Shown: positions 1 through 8,748, counted from the first letter of the stretch. The stretch: DNA of 64,000 nt from Harryflintia acetispora (GCA_004340125.1 SLUK01000005.1:1-64000), one strand, 5' to 3'. Translations and numbers: made by a program. The notes: generated by a model not told the origin, from the sequence alone.

Positions 1-2
1 GC

Positions 3-95
3 CTGCAGGAGCGGTACGGCGGCGATGCCAAGGAGGCCGCCGGGGACGGCGGCAAGGAGAAGCAAAACCCCGGCACCGGCGGGTGCCGAAGATAA
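3..95 (+). CDS. 3' end of a truncated protein-coding gene
   Basis: The third plus-strand frame is open from the window edge to a TAA at 93-95 and encodes a Lys/Gly/Glu-rich, low-complexity tail ending in Cys-Arg-Arg. A strong hairpin terminator follows directly, as expected for the end of a real gene. The protein itself cannot be identified from about 30 residues. It converges on htpG. Confidence 0.4.
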   Translation: MQERYGGDAKEAAGDGGKEKQNPGTGGCRR

Positions 96-103
96 AACAA
101 CAA

Positions 104-135
104 GGGGGCCCGGCAGTATCAGCTGCCGGGCCCCC
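104..135. terminator. Bidirectional terminator between the upstream gene and htpG
   Basis: A 13-bp perfect GC-rich stem (104-116 with 123-135) and a 6-nt loop lie between two converging genes. The T content after the stem is modest on both sides. Confidence 0.7.
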
Positions 136-149
136 CGTTATATTTACCG

Positions 150-2063
150 CTATTTTTCCATCAGCTTGCAGATTTCGTTAGAGAAGGCGACCGGGTCCTC
201 GAGGGACAGCCCCTCGATGAGCAGCGCCTGGCCGTAGAGCAGCCTCGCGTAGCTGCCCAGCTTCTCCCGATCGGCGGCATACAGCTCCTTGAGGGCCGCA
301 AACACCGGGTGGGAGGGGTTGAGCTCCAGCACCCGCTGGGCCTTCATCCCCTCGCCGCCGCCCGGCATCGAGCTCAGCACCTTTTCCATCTCCAGCGAGA
401 GCATCCCCTCGCTGCTCAGGCAGACCGGATGGGTTTTGAGCCGGGAGGACAGGCGCACCTCGCTGACCTTGCCGCCCAGCGCCTCCTTGACGGCAGTGAG
501 CAGGTCCTTGTTTTCCTCGCTCTGCTCCTTCGCCTGCTCCTTCTCCTCCTCGCTTTGCAGGTCCAGATCGCCCGAGGAGGCGGACTTAAACTCCTTGCCG
601 TCATACTCGTGCAGCATGGTGAGCGCGAACTCGTCCACGTCGTCGGTCAAATAGAGGATCTCGTAGCCCTTTTCCTTGAGCAGCTCGATCTGCGGCAGGG
701 CGGCGATCCGCTCGACGGTCTCGCCGCAGGCGTAGTAGATGTACTTCTGCTCCTCCTTCATCCGGCCGATGTACTCGGGGATGGTGGAGAGCTTCCCTTC
801 GGCGGAGGAATAGAACATCAAGAGGTCCTGCAGCAGCTCCTTGTGCGCGCCGTAGTCGCCGTAGACCCCGTATTTGATCTGAAGACCGAAGTTCTTCCAG
901 AACTTCTCGTATTCCTCCCGCTCGTTTTGGAGCATGGACAGCAGCTCGGACTTGATCTTCTTTTCCAATCTCGAAGCAATGATCTTGAGCTGCCGGTCAT
1001 GCTGGAGCATCTCGCGCGAGATGTTGAGGCTCAGATCCTGCGAATCGACCAGGCCCCGCACAAAGCTGAAGCAGTCGGGCAGCAGGTCGGCGCACTTGTC
1101 CATGATCAGCACGCCGCTCGCGTAGAGCTGCAGCCCCTTTTCGTAGTCGCGGGAATAGTAGTTGTAGGGCGCGCGCGACGGGATGAAGAGCAGAGCGTTG
1201 TAGGTGGCGCTGCCCTCGGTGGAGGAATGGATCACCCGCGCCGGGTCCTCGTAGTCGTGGAACTTATCCTTATAAAAGGAGTTGTAGTCCTCCTTCTTGA
1301 GCTCGTTTTTGTTCTTCTTCCAGATCGGGACCATGCTGTTGAGGGTGACGTTCTCGACATAGGTCTCGTATTCCGGCTTGTAATCCTCTTTTTTGGTCTC
1401 CTCCTCGGGCTTCTCGATGAGGCGGCTGCGCTCCATATCCATTTTGATCGGGTAGCGGATATAGTCGCTGTAGCGCTGCACCAGCTCCTGGATCCGGTAG
1501 GGCTCGAGGAACTCGTCGTAGTTGTCCTCGTCGGTGTTCTCCTTGATCTTGAGGACGATGTCGGTGCCGTTTGTTTCCTTCTCGCAGGGCTCGATGGTGT
1601 ACCCCTCGGCTCCCTTCGATTTCCATTCCCACGCCTCGTCGGCGCCGAAGACCCGGCTGCGCACCGTGACGAGCTCGCTGACCATGAAGGCGGAGTAGAA
1701 CCCCACGCCGAACTGGCCGATGATGTCGATCTCCTCCTTGGGCTCGTTCTCCTTTTTAAAGGCGAGCGATCCGCTTTTGGCGATGGTGCCCAGGTCCTTT
1801 TCCAGGTCCTCCCGGCTCATGCCGCAGCCGTTGTCCGACAGGGTCAGAACGCGGGCCTCCTTGTCCAGTTTGATATCGATCCTGAAATCGTCCCGGTTAA
1901 GGCCGGTGTTCCCCTCGCCCAGCGACTGGTAATACAGCTTGTCGATCGCATCGCTCGCGTTGGAGATCAGCTCCCGCAGAAAGATTTCACGATGGGTATA
2001 GATGGAGTGGATCATCAGATCCAGCAGGCGTTTGGACTCCGCCTTGAATTGTTTGACGGCCAT
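150..2063 (-). CDS. htpG: HtpG, bacterial Hsp90 chaperone
   Basis: An ATP-dependent cytosolic chaperone of about 637 residues, the usual HtpG length. The GHKL ATPase domain shows ELISNASDA (about residue 31), DNGCGM (77) and GQFGVGFYSAFMV (116), followed by middle and C-terminal dimerisation domains. The ATG at 2063 is preferred over the in-frame ATG at 2102 because AGAGGTG lies about 9 nt upstream and because the longer version would begin inside the CIRCE operator. A TTGACT-N17-TATGAT promoter and a perfect CIRCE precede the gene, so HrcA repression is expected. In Bacillus subtilis htpG is not a CIRCE gene, so the control differs here. Confidence 0.97.
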   Translation of the reverse strand: MAVKQFKAESKRLLDLMIHSIYTHREIFLRELISNASDAIDKLYYQSLGEGNTGLNRDDFRIDIKLDKEARVLTLSDNGCGMSREDLEKDLGTIAKSGSLAFKKENEPKEEIDIIGQFGVGFYSAFMVSELVTVRSRVFGADEAWEWKSKGAEGYTIEPCEKETNGTDIVLKIKENTDEDNYDEFLEPYRIQELVQRYSDYIRYPIKMDMERSRLIEKPEEETKKEDYKPEYETYVENVTLNSMVPIWKKNKNELKKEDYNSFYKDKFHDYEDPARVIHSSTEGSATYNALLFIPSRAPYNYYSRDYEKGLQLYASGVLIMDKCADLLPDCFSFVRGLVDSQDLSLNISREMLQHDRQLKIIASRLEKKIKSELLSMLQNEREEYEKFWKNFGLQIKYGVYGDYGAHKELLQDLLMFYSSAEGKLSTIPEYIGRMKEEQKYIYYACGETVERIAALPQIELLKEKGYEILYLTDDVDEFALTMLHEYDGKEFKSASSGDLDLQSEEEKEQAKEQSEENKDLLTAVKEALGGKVSEVRLSSRLKTHPVCLSSEGMLSLEMEKVLSSMPGGGEGMKAQRVLELNPSHPVFAALKELYAADREKLGSYARLLYGQALLIEGLSLEDPVAFSNEICKLMEK

Positions 2064-2091
2064 ATATGCTGCACCTCTTGATTGATGATAT

Positions 2092-2118
2092 TTAGCACTC
2101 ATATATTCAGAGTGCTAA
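2092..2118 (-). promoter_or_regulatory. CIRCE operator of htpG
   Basis: TTAGCACTC, nine bases, GAGTGCTAA: a perfect match to the HrcA-binding CIRCE consensus. It lies between the htpG promoter and its ribosome-binding site. hrcA is not in this window. Confidence 0.95.
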
Positions 2119-2122
2119 ATTA

Positions 2123-2151
2123 ATCATAGCGCCTGTCCCATAAAAAGTCAA
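2123..2151 (-). promoter_or_regulatory. Sigma-A type promoter of htpG
   Basis: On the minus strand TTGACT (2151-2146) and TATGAT (2128-2123) are separated by exactly 17 bp. The predicted start site falls at or inside the CIRCE, the classic arrangement for HrcA repression. Confidence 0.8.
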
Positions 2152-2492
2152 GCGCCTAGCGAAATGTTTACAAATTTGCAAAATCTTGAGCCCTCCCCTG
2201 CGGCGGGAAAAACTTTCTGCGCCACGCGCCGGACAAAGAGCAGGCTCAAAGCGTACGAAGCGCGCGCTTTCTTTCCATTTTCAAAATTCTTTCCATCCGG
2301 ACAGGCACGCGCCAAGAGAACCCGCCCCGCGGCGGAGTCATAGACTACTAGTAGCAGGCGCGCTGCAATGACAAACATAGCGCCGCCGCGCCTTCACGGT
2401 ACGGCGGTGGTCCATGCGCTTCCCGTCCGGGCGTGAGATCCAGCCGCAGCCCGGGCCAGGCGCTGACAAAATCCGCGAAAGGAGAAATCAAT
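2152..2492. other. Non-coding gap between htpG and cotJA
   Basis: About 340 bp between divergent units. I looked for a sporulation (sigma-E) promoter for cotJ and found no convincing pair of boxes. A short inverted repeat (TTGAGCC/GGCTCAA) near 2186-2245 is too weak to interpret. The open frames here have no ribosome-binding site or recognisable protein. Confidence 0.4.
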
Positions 2493-2669
2493 TTGAACGA
2501 AAGCAAAATGGATAACATCTTCCACGGCGAAGTGCCGCTGGCGATGGCCTATGTCCCCATGCAGACCTGGGGCATGCTTTACGAAAACGAGGTCGGGCTT
2601 GACCGCGGAACCATCTTCAGACAGCTCGACAAGCCCTTTTTAGGAGAGGAGGCGGTGCCCCGTGGATAA
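2493..2669 (+). CDS. cotJA: Spore coat-associated protein CotJA
   Basis: A small protein of about 58 residues with the CotJA signature AYVPMQTWGMLYENE and a following DRGTIFRQLDKPFLG segment. The TTG at 2493 is chosen because AAAGGAG lies 8-9 nt upstream; the ATG at 2508 would be too far from it. First gene of cotJABC, overlapping cotJB by 8 bp. CotJA helps build or localise the coat layer holding CotJC; expression in the mother cell is family knowledge, not visible here. Confidence 0.9.
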   Translation: MNESKMDNIFHGEVPLAMAYVPMQTWGMLYENEVGLDRGTIFRQLDKPFLGEEAVPRG

Positions 2670-2916
2670 TCGCGACGCAATGCTCAAGCGCGTACAGGTG
2701 TACGATTTCGCCCTGTATGAGGCGCGGCTCTTCCTGGATACCCACCCCACCTGCAAGGAGGCCCTGGATTATTATAACAAGCATCTCGAGATGGCCAAGG
2801 CCGCCAAGGATGAATTCGAGGCCAAGTACGGCCCGCTGATGGCGGAGAACAACAAGGGCGACTCCTGGGAATGGATCAAAGATCCGTGGCCCTGGGAAAA
2901 CAACTGGGAGGCGTGA
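2662..2916 (+). CDS. cotJB: Spore coat protein CotJB
   Basis: 84 residues with a GTG start overlapping the end of cotJA, which suggests translational coupling (GGAGAGGAGG lies just upstream). The sequence is helical, with the CotJB pattern VQVYDFALYEARLFLDTHP and a Trp/Pro-rich C-terminal WEWIKDPWPWE. Its molecular role in the coat is unknown beyond association with CotJA and CotJC. cotJC follows after 3 bp. Confidence 0.92.
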   Translation: MDNRDAMLKRVQVYDFALYEARLFLDTHPTCKEALDYYNKHLEMAKAAKDEFEAKYGPLMAENNKGDSWEWIKDPWPWENNWEA

Positions 2917-2919
2917 CGT

Positions 2920-3558
2920 ATGTGGACTTATGAAAAGAAACTGGAGTATCCGGTAAAGATCAAAACTGCCAACCCCAACATGGCGAAGCTGATTATCAGC
3001 CAGCTCGGCGGCCCCGATGGTGAAATGGGCGCCGCGACACGCTATCTCAGCCAGCGCTACTCCGCCCCCTGGGCGCAGGTCAAGGGTACCCTGACCGATA
3101 TTGGTACCGAGGAGATGGGCCACGCTGAAATGATCTGCGCGATCATCCATCAGCTCACCCGCAACCTCACCCCCGAACAGATCAAAAACAGCAGCTTTGC
3201 TGCCTATTACACCGACCATACCACCGGGCTTTATCCGGTGGACGCCAATGGCGTCCCCTTCAGCGCTTCGACCCTTCAGTCGACCGGCGACACGGTCACC
3301 GACCTCAACGAGGACCTGGCTGCCGAGCAGAAGGCCCGGACCACCTATGAAAATCTCCTGCGCCTGGTCGACGACCCGGACGTGCGGGATGTTCTCAAGT
3401 TCCTGCGCGAGCGCGAGGTCGTGCACTATCAGCGCTTCGGCGAGCTCCTGCGTATCGCCCAGGAGAATCTGGACAGCAACAACTTCTACGCCTTCAACCC
3501 CTCCTTCGACGTGCGCCGGCCGCAGCCGAGGAAGGGTACCCCCTACACCGGAGCCTGA
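2920..3558 (+). CDS. cotJC: CotJC, manganese-catalase-like spore coat protein
   Basis: 212 residues of the manganese catalase/ferritin-like superfamily. The carboxylate and histidine ligands of a di-metal four-helix bundle are visible: an ISQLGGPDGEMGAATRYL helix, EEMGHAEM (about residue 67), an AAEQKARTTYENLL helix and EREVVHYQRFGE. It is likely a peroxide-disproportionating or structural component of the spore coat. Third gene of cotJABC, ended by a strong terminator. It lacks the long C-terminal extension of secreted or soluble manganese catalases, as is normal for CotJC. Confidence 0.95.
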   Translation: MWTYEKKLEYPVKIKTANPNMAKLIISQLGGPDGEMGAATRYLSQRYSAPWAQVKGTLTDIGTEEMGHAEMICAIIHQLTRNLTPEQIKNSSFAAYYTDHTTGLYPVDANGVPFSASTLQSTGDTVTDLNEDLAAEQKARTTYENLLRLVDDPDVRDVLKFLREREVVHYQRFGELLRIAQENLDSNNFYAFNPSFDVRRPQPRKGTPYTGA

Positions 3559-3577
3559 ATTTAATTAACCCTTTCAA

Positions 3578-3612
3578 AGAGCCAGTGCTTAAAAAGCGCT
3601 GGCTCTTTTTAT
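3578..3612 (+). terminator. Terminator of cotJABC
   Basis: A 13-bp stem (one G-T pair), a 3-nt loop and a TTTTT tract starting inside the stem end, 20 bp after the cotJC stop. Confidence 0.9.
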
Positions 3613-3716
3613 CAGGATAATTTCTTTTGATTCCATCGACTGTACACTGGAAAAAAGAAGCAAAAAGTGATAGAATAAATAGGATTTGGGACTATGCAAC
3701 GTAAAGGAATTTAGCA

Positions 3717-4382
3717 ATGGATATCAAAGATAAAATCAGTAAACTGCTCGCCCTCTCCGAAAGCCCAAACGAACATGAGGCCCAGCTGGCGCTGCAAAAG
3801 GCCAAGGAGCTGATGACCCAGCACCGGCTTTCGGTGGAGGACCTCACCCCGCAGAGCCGGGTGATCCACCGGGAAACCGACGTCACGTTCAGCAAACGGC
3901 GGGATTCCTGGACCCTGGCGCTGGCCGGAGTGATCGCGGAAAATTACTGCTGCCGCGCCTTCTCCCGGCGTCGCAGCGGCATGCAGACGCGGAAGGTCTG
4001 CTTCGCCGGCTTTCCCGCCGACATCGAGCTGTGCGAAAGGGTCTTTCGCTACGCGCTGGACTGCGTCAAGGGCTGGATCGCCAACACCACCCGGCGCAAC
4101 AAGTCCCTCTATTCGGCACAGGAGCTCAGCGCTTTGTCAAACAGCTATGCCAAGGGCTACATCGCAGGGGTATACACCTCCCTGCGCAAGCAACAAAAGG
4201 ATCAACAGGAATGGGGGCTGATCGCCTCCCCCCGCAGCGAAGTGGATGAGAGCGTGCGGGACCTGCGCACCGAGCGGGTAGCCGGAGAAGACGAGATTGT
4301 GAAGTCCATCTACCGCGTGGGCTTTAAAGACGGCGTGCAGTTCAGCGTTTCGGACAAGCTGGAAGGCCGCGGCAAGGAGTGA
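3717..4382 (+). CDS. DUF2786 domain protein of unknown function
   Basis: 221 residues. The N-terminus has the DUF2786 signature KISKLLALSESPNEHEAQLAL (about residues 6-26), then KAKELM and a C-terminal half like the DUF7168 module often paired with it. No catalytic motif can be named. AAAGGA precedes the ATG. Its stop lies just before the next gene, so it probably heads a three-gene unit with the hydrolase and transporter, although no shared function is obvious. DUF2786 proteins are common in mobile elements and prophages, but base use here matches the neighbours. Confidence 0.8.
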   Translation: MDIKDKISKLLALSESPNEHEAQLALQKAKELMTQHRLSVEDLTPQSRVIHRETDVTFSKRRDSWTLALAGVIAENYCCRAFSRRRSGMQTRKVCFAGFPADIELCERVFRYALDCVKGWIANTTRRNKSLYSAQELSALSNSYAKGYIAGVYTSLRKQQKDQQEWGLIASPRSEVDESVRDLRTERVAGEDEIVKSIYRVGFKDGVQFSVSDKLEGRGKE

Positions 4383-4387
4383 ACGGC

Positions 4388-5212
4388 ATGGAATACATCA
4401 GACAGGAAATCATCCCCCATACCCCCGGCCGGGACCCAAAACAGGCGGCGGTGCTCGAAGGGTATCTCCCCGACGTGTCGCAGGAGATCGACCCCGGCCG
4501 CCTGCGCCCGGCGGTGCTGGTGCTGCCCGGCGGGGCCTACGCCATGACCAGTGAAACCGAGGGGGAGCCGGTGGCCCTCAAATTCGCGGCTGCCGGGGCC
4601 TGCGCCTTTTTGCTGTGGTATTCGGTGGCGCCCGCCCGCTTTCCCCAGGCGCTGTGCGAGGTGCTGACGGCCCTGCGGCTGATCCGCCAAAACGCCGTGC
4701 TCTGGAACATCGATCCTGAGCGGGTCGCGGTCTGCGGCTTCTCGGCGGGCGGCCATCTCGCCGCGAGCGCCGGGGTCTTCTGGGACCGGGATTTTGTCAA
4801 GGAGATCCTCGGCCGGACGGGGCCCTCCCTGCGTCCGGACCGGCTGATTTTATGCTACCCGGTGCTGGGCGGGACGCGGTATACTCACCGCGCCTCGATG
4901 GAAAACCTGCTGGGGGAAAGCCCATCCCAGGCGCTGCCGCGGCAGATGGACCTCTACGAGCAGGTCGATGAACGGACGCCCGAAACCTTCCTCTGGCACA
5001 CCGCCGAGGACGAGTGCGTCCCGCCAATGGGCTCCCTTCTCTTCGCGCAGGCGCTGCTTCGGCATGGGGTCGCCTGCGAGCTGCATCTCTACCCCCGCGG
5101 CGGGCATGGGCTGTCGCTGGGGAACTATCTGAGCGCCGACGAGCCCTTCTCCCCCCATGGGCACACCGTCTCCCAGTGGTTTGACAACGCGGTGCGCTTC
5201 CTCTATGAATAG
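4388..5212 (+). CDS. Alpha/beta hydrolase, acetyl-xylan-esterase/BD-FAE-like
   Basis: A cytosolic serine hydrolase of about 274 residues. Visible elements are the oxyanion segment LPGGAY (HGGG-like, about residue 47), the nucleophile elbow GFSAGGH (about 118-124), the acid in AEDECVPP and the catalytic His in GGHGLSLG. It resembles bacterial esterases that deacetylate sugars. The start at ATG 4388 is chosen over GTG 4379 because AAGGAG sits 8 nt before it. The stop overlaps the start of the transporter gene, so the two are co-translated. Substrate not determinable. Confidence 0.85.
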   Translation: MEYIRQEIIPHTPGRDPKQAAVLEGYLPDVSQEIDPGRLRPAVLVLPGGAYAMTSETEGEPVALKFAAAGACAFLLWYSVAPARFPQALCEVLTALRLIRQNAVLWNIDPERVAVCGFSAGGHLAASAGVFWDRDFVKEILGRTGPSLRPDRLILCYPVLGGTRYTHRASMENLLGESPSQALPRQMDLYEQVDERTPETFLWHTAEDECVPPMGSLLFAQALLRHGVACELHLYPRGGHGLSLGNYLSADEPFSPHGHTVSQWFDNAVRFLYE

Positions 5213-6317
5213 GATCGTCCGTTTTCTGAAAACCGAGCCGGTGCTCTGCGTTTCGGCCGCGGCGGCTTTGCTTTCCATGCTGCTTGTGCCGCCCTCCCCC
5301 GCCTATTGGGGCTATCTCGACTTTCGGGTGCTCTCCCTGCTCTTCTGCCTGATGGCGGTGGTGGCGGGACTGCAGTCGGCCGGGGTATTTGAAGTGCTCT
5401 CCCAGCGGCTCTGCCTGCGCGCAAACGGCGTGCGGGCGCTGAGCCTCATTTTGGTGCTGCTCTGCTTTTTCTCCTCCATGCTGATTACAAACGACGTGGC
5501 GCTGATCACCTTCGTGCCCTTCGCCATCGGGGTGCTCGGGCTGACGGGGCAGCAGGAGCTGCTCATCCCGGTGGTGGTGCTGCAGACGGTGGCGGCCAAT
5601 CTCGGCAGCATGCTCACTCCGGTGGGCAACCCGCAAAACCTCTATCTCTACTCCTTTTATGAGATGGCGCCTGGGGATTTCTTTTCGCTGACCCTTCCGC
5701 TGACCGGGCTGAGCCTCCTGCTGCTGGTCCCCTGCTGTCTGCTGGGAAAAGAGCGGCATTTAACAATCTCCTTTGCCGCCAAAGCGAACGTGACAGACCG
5801 CAGGCGGGCGCTCCTCTATGGCGTGCTGGCGCTCGTCTGTCTGCTGGGCGTCTTTCGTCTGCTGCCCTACCAGGCAGCGCTGGCGGCCGTCCTGGGGTGC
5901 ATGCTCCTGTGGGACCGCCCGCGCTTTCGGGCGGTGGACTATGGATTGCTTTGCACCTTCGTCTGCTTCTTTATCTTCGTGGGAAACCTCGGGCAGCTCG
6001 GGGCGGTGCGCGCGCTCGTCTCGTCCCTGCTGCAGGGACGAGAGCTCCCCGCCAGCGCGCTGATCAGCCAGGTGATCAGCAACGTCCCGGCGGCGGTCAT
6101 GCTCTCCTCCTTTACCGGCGACGCCCGTGCCCTTCTCGCCGGCACCAACATCGGCGGGCTGGGCACGCTGATCGCCTCCCTTGCGAGTTTGATCTCCTTC
6201 AAATTCTACTGCAAAACGCCGGGCGCCCGCCCGGGGAAATACCTGCTGGTCTTTACGGGAGTAAACCTCGTGTTTCTTTTGATTCTGCTCTGCTGCGCAC
6301 AGCTGATGATATCCTGA
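5205..6317 (+). CDS. Ion-transporter (IT) superfamily membrane protein, ArsB/CitM/SLC13-like
   Basis: 370 residues with about ten hydrophobic segments. The first half has the characteristic SMLITNDVALITFVPFA stretch and TPVGNPQNLY; the second half has the pseudo-repeat ISQVISNVPAAVMLSSF followed by GTNIGGLGTLIASLASLI. These two asparagine/proline hairpins are the substrate- and ion-binding tips of this fold. It may move a carboxylate or another anion. The ATG at 5205 overlaps the hydrolase stop by 8 bp, which suggests coupled expression and perhaps uptake of the hydrolase's substrate or export of its product (inference). Confidence 0.85.
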   Translation: MNRIVRFLKTEPVLCVSAAAALLSMLLVPPSPAYWGYLDFRVLSLLFCLMAVVAGLQSAGVFEVLSQRLCLRANGVRALSLILVLLCFFSSMLITNDVALITFVPFAIGVLGLTGQQELLIPVVVLQTVAANLGSMLTPVGNPQNLYLYSFYEMAPGDFFSLTLPLTGLSLLLLVPCCLLGKERHLTISFAAKANVTDRRRALLYGVLALVCLLGVFRLLPYQAALAAVLGCMLLWDRPRFRAVDYGLLCTFVCFFIFVGNLGQLGAVRALVSSLLQGRELPASALISQVISNVPAAVMLSSFTGDARALLAGTNIGGLGTLIASLASLISFKFYCKTPGARPGKYLLVFTGVNLVFLLILLCCAQLMIS

Positions 6318-6352
6318 AAAGGCGTGGGACACTTAAGTGTCCCACGCCTTTT
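6317..6352. terminator. Bidirectional terminator between convergent genes
   Basis: A perfect 18-bp palindromic hairpin with A4 and T4 flanks; it overlaps the stop regions of both converging genes. Confidence 0.92.
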
Positions 6353-7565
6353 AGCCAGTAATCTCCCGCAGAAAACTGATCCCGTTTTCCGGCGCCGAAA
6401 CGCCGAAATAGTCCGCCGCCGTCGCCCCCACGTCCGAGAGGGTGCCGCGCGTGCCGATATTCCCCGCGCGCACGCGCGGCCCCCAGATCATCAGCGGCAC
6501 GCACTCGCGGGTGTGGTGCGGGTGCCCGATGGTCGGGTCGTTCCCGTGGTCGGCCATCACCACCAGGATGTCGTCCTCCCCCATGGCCTCCATCAGCCGC
6601 GGGAGCAGGGAGTCTGCAATGGTGAGGATGCGCGCGTACTTCTCCACATTTTCCTGGTGTCCGCTCAGGTCGGTCTCCTGCACGTTGCAGCAGATGAAGC
6701 CGTGCCGAAGCCCCTTCGCGATCTCGATGGTCCTGCCCAGCACCCGGGCGGTCTCCACGATTGAGATGCTCTCCCCAAAGGGGTTCTGGATCACGTCCGC
6801 CGCCTTGCCCAGCAGCTTGACCGGTATCCCCTCCCGGCCCAGTATGGTGGGCACCTGCACCTCGGGGTCCACCCCGTAGCCGAGGTGGATACAGTGGTAG
6901 TCGTTGTCGTACACCCCCGAGCGGGGGGCGTTTACCCCGATGTAGCCGTCCTCCTTCTCCTCGATGGCGGCGAGGATATTGTCTATCGTCACCCCCCGCC
7001 CGCCGAAGGTGATCACCCGCGGCACCACCGAGACCGCGCGCACCAGCTTTCCGATTTTTAAAACCTCGTCGAAGTCCAGCACGTCGAGCGCGGCGGTGAC
7101 GTTGAAGGCCTGCCCGGGGTCGCACTCGATGTTGTCCGCCACGGTGAGGGCTTCTTCCACGATGAGCAGCCGCCGCTCCCCGCTGCCCCGGTAGACCTCG
7201 ACGCGGTAGCCCGCCTCCTTGAGGGTGCGTTCGATCACGTCGATCTTTTCTTTGATCGGCTCGCCGAAGGGCTTCTTCGGGCGGGTGCCCATGATCTCCT
7301 GGTGGCCGAAGAAGGTGTCCGCCCCGTAGTGGGTCAGCTTCGCCTTGCCCCAGGTGGCCCCCTCGACCGGCTTCATCGCCGGCGTCTCCCCGCCCGCGGT
7401 GTTCATCAGCCCCAACTGCTCGAGGGTGGGCAGATGGAGCTTTGGCTTACGTTCCAGGATATGCATGCAGGTATTGGCGCCGGTGTCGGCCGGGCGCACC
7501 TGCGGCACGTCGTCCATCTGGCCGACGCCGAACCCGTCCAGCACGATGATAATAAATTTGCCCAA
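6351..7565 (-). CDS. yhfW: YhfW-like metalloenzyme, phosphopentomutase (DeoB)/alkaline phosphatase fold
   Basis: 404 residues. The two-metal site of the alkaline phosphatase superfamily is present: VLDGFGVG (D10), the likely phosphorylatable Thr84 in ADTFFGHQEIMG, DLSGHQ, and ADHGNDPTIGHPHHTRE near the C-terminus. DeoB interconverts ribose 1- and 5-phosphates; YhfW proteins form a separate branch of unknown substrate. The TTG start is set by AAAGGGG 7 nt upstream. Last gene of the yhf-type operon, 22 bp after yhfX. A phosphosugar- or phosphonate-like substrate is possible, but that is inference. Confidence 0.88.
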   Translation of the reverse strand: MGKFIIIVLDGFGVGQMDDVPQVRPADTGANTCMHILERKPKLHLPTLEQLGLMNTAGGETPAMKPVEGATWGKAKLTHYGADTFFGHQEIMGTRPKKPFGEPIKEKIDVIERTLKEAGYRVEVYRGSGERRLLIVEEALTVADNIECDPGQAFNVTAALDVLDFDEVLKIGKLVRAVSVVPRVITFGGRGVTIDNILAAIEEKEDGYIGVNAPRSGVYDNDYHCIHLGYGVDPEVQVPTILGREGIPVKLLGKAADVIQNPFGESISIVETARVLGRTIEIAKGLRHGFICCNVQETDLSGHQENVEKYARILTIADSLLPRLMEAMGEDDILVVMADHGNDPTIGHPHHTRECVPLMIWGPRVRAGNIGTRGTLSDVGATAADYFGVSAPENGISFLREITG

Positions 7566-7587
7566 ATTCTGGCCCCTTTCCTATCGG

Positions 7588-8742
7588 TCAGCCCCCGATG
7601 GGCTGGCCCTGCGCGGTGTATATTCCGCTGATCGCCGGTTCCCCCCGTGAAATCCCCTCCACCAGCGCCACCCGGCTGCGGGTAACGAAAATCTGGGTGC
7701 GGAAAGCCATGACCACGCTTTCGGACACCGGGCACTCCCCACTCAGTCCGAAGTGGTAGTCTATGCTCTCGTCGGTCGGAGGGATCACCCCGACGATCCT
7801 GCCGCTCTGCAGTCCCCCGATGAGCGCCTGGGACACATGCGAGCGCCGGTAATGCCCGCCGCCGTAGCAGTAAGCCTTCCCGTCAAGATTGTGCGAAACC
7901 TCGCTGAGATATACGATGGCCGGGATTTCCTCCTGGTCCGCCGCCGCATGCAGCGGGGTGGTACCACTCAGGCCGTGCCCCGGCTCGCCGTGGGTCCCCC
8001 CGGCCGCGGCGATGGAGGGCAGGCTCTGGCAGCAGGTGGCGCTGGGCATGTTCATCTGCTCGACGGTAAAGCCCGCGCGCTCGAGCATCCCCTTGGCCGC
8101 GTGGATGGTCTGCAGGTTGTGGGTCGGGGCGATCTTTCGCAGCTCCTCATCGTAGAGGAAGCAGGGGAAGGTGGTCAGCCCCGCCACTGTGACGTGCTGG
8201 AGCTGGCGCAGCGCCTCCAGCGCCTCGGGCAAATCTTTCAGATAGAACCCGCCGTACTGCCCGGAATAGAGAGTATCCTCGGGGTCGAGCACCCGCAGCA
8301 GCAGCCTTTGCCGCAGCCCCAGCCGCCCGCAGGCCGCGTCGGCCTCCCTGGCCTTCTCGATGGAGTAGACGGTCATGTAGTCCGGGCGGGCGGCGAGGAT
8401 TTCTTCGAGCGCGCTCTTCGGTACCTGGACCAGGTGCCCCACATGCCCGATGTGGATTCCCGCCCTGATAAAGCTTTGCGCCTCCTCGAAGTCCACCGTC
8501 ACCGCCCCTTCGTAGCCCAGCGCCGCCAGGCGGCGGGCGATCTCGGGATTGCGCCCGAGCTGCTTGAGCATATAATAGAGCTTGACGTCGCAGGCGTCCG
8601 CGCACTGCTTGATCTTTCTGGCGTTCTCGAGCAGCGCATCCATGTCGATGAGATAGGTGTCGGGCAGCAGCCCCTCCCCGTGCAGGCGGATTGCCGCCTC
8701 AACAAGGCCGGGATTGCGCCGGATGGTTTGTGTTAAAAACAC
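7588..8742 (-). CDS. yhfX: YhfX-like PLP protein, alanine-racemase N-terminal fold
   Basis: 384 residues resembling fold-III PLP enzymes. The N-terminal barrel starts with LIDMDALLENARKIK, and Lys60 in YYMLKQLGRNP is the likely Schiff-base lysine. The C-terminal domain contains an HGEPGHGLSGTTP segment and a GGGHYRRSHV segment. GTG start, only 6 bp after the yhfS stop. The reaction is unknown; racemisation or decarboxylation of an amino acid is plausible for the fold. It belongs to the same group as E. coli YhfX. Confidence 0.88.
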   Translation of the reverse strand: MFLTQTIRRNPGLVEAAIRLHGEGLLPDTYLIDMDALLENARKIKQCADACDVKLYYMLKQLGRNPEIARRLAALGYEGAVTVDFEEAQSFIRAGIHIGHVGHLVQVPKSALEEILAARPDYMTVYSIEKAREADAACGRLGLRQRLLLRVLDPEDTLYSGQYGGFYLKDLPEALEALRQLQHVTVAGLTTFPCFLYDEELRKIAPTHNLQTIHAAKGMLERAGFTVEQMNMPSATCCQSLPSIAAAGGTHGEPGHGLSGTTPLHAAADQEEIPAIVYLSEVSHNLDGKAYCYGGGHYRRSHVSQALIGGLQSGRIVGVIPPTDESIDYHFGLSGECPVSESVVMAFRTQIFVTRSRVALVEGISRGEPAISGIYTAQGQPIGG

Positions 8743-8748
8743 GCCGCT

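Noticed and set aside
309..2081. 590-codon open frame on the plus strand opposite htpG
   Set aside because: It is the antisense shadow of a GC-rich gene: low-complexity Leu/Val/Gly composition, no ribosome-binding site and no family resemblance. Similar long shadows occur opposite the amidohydrolase (16124-18832) and feoB (37300-39117).
2148..2378. 76-codon minus-strand frame in the htpG/cotJ gap
   Set aside because: No ribosome-binding site, no recognisable protein, and it would run into the htpG promoter.
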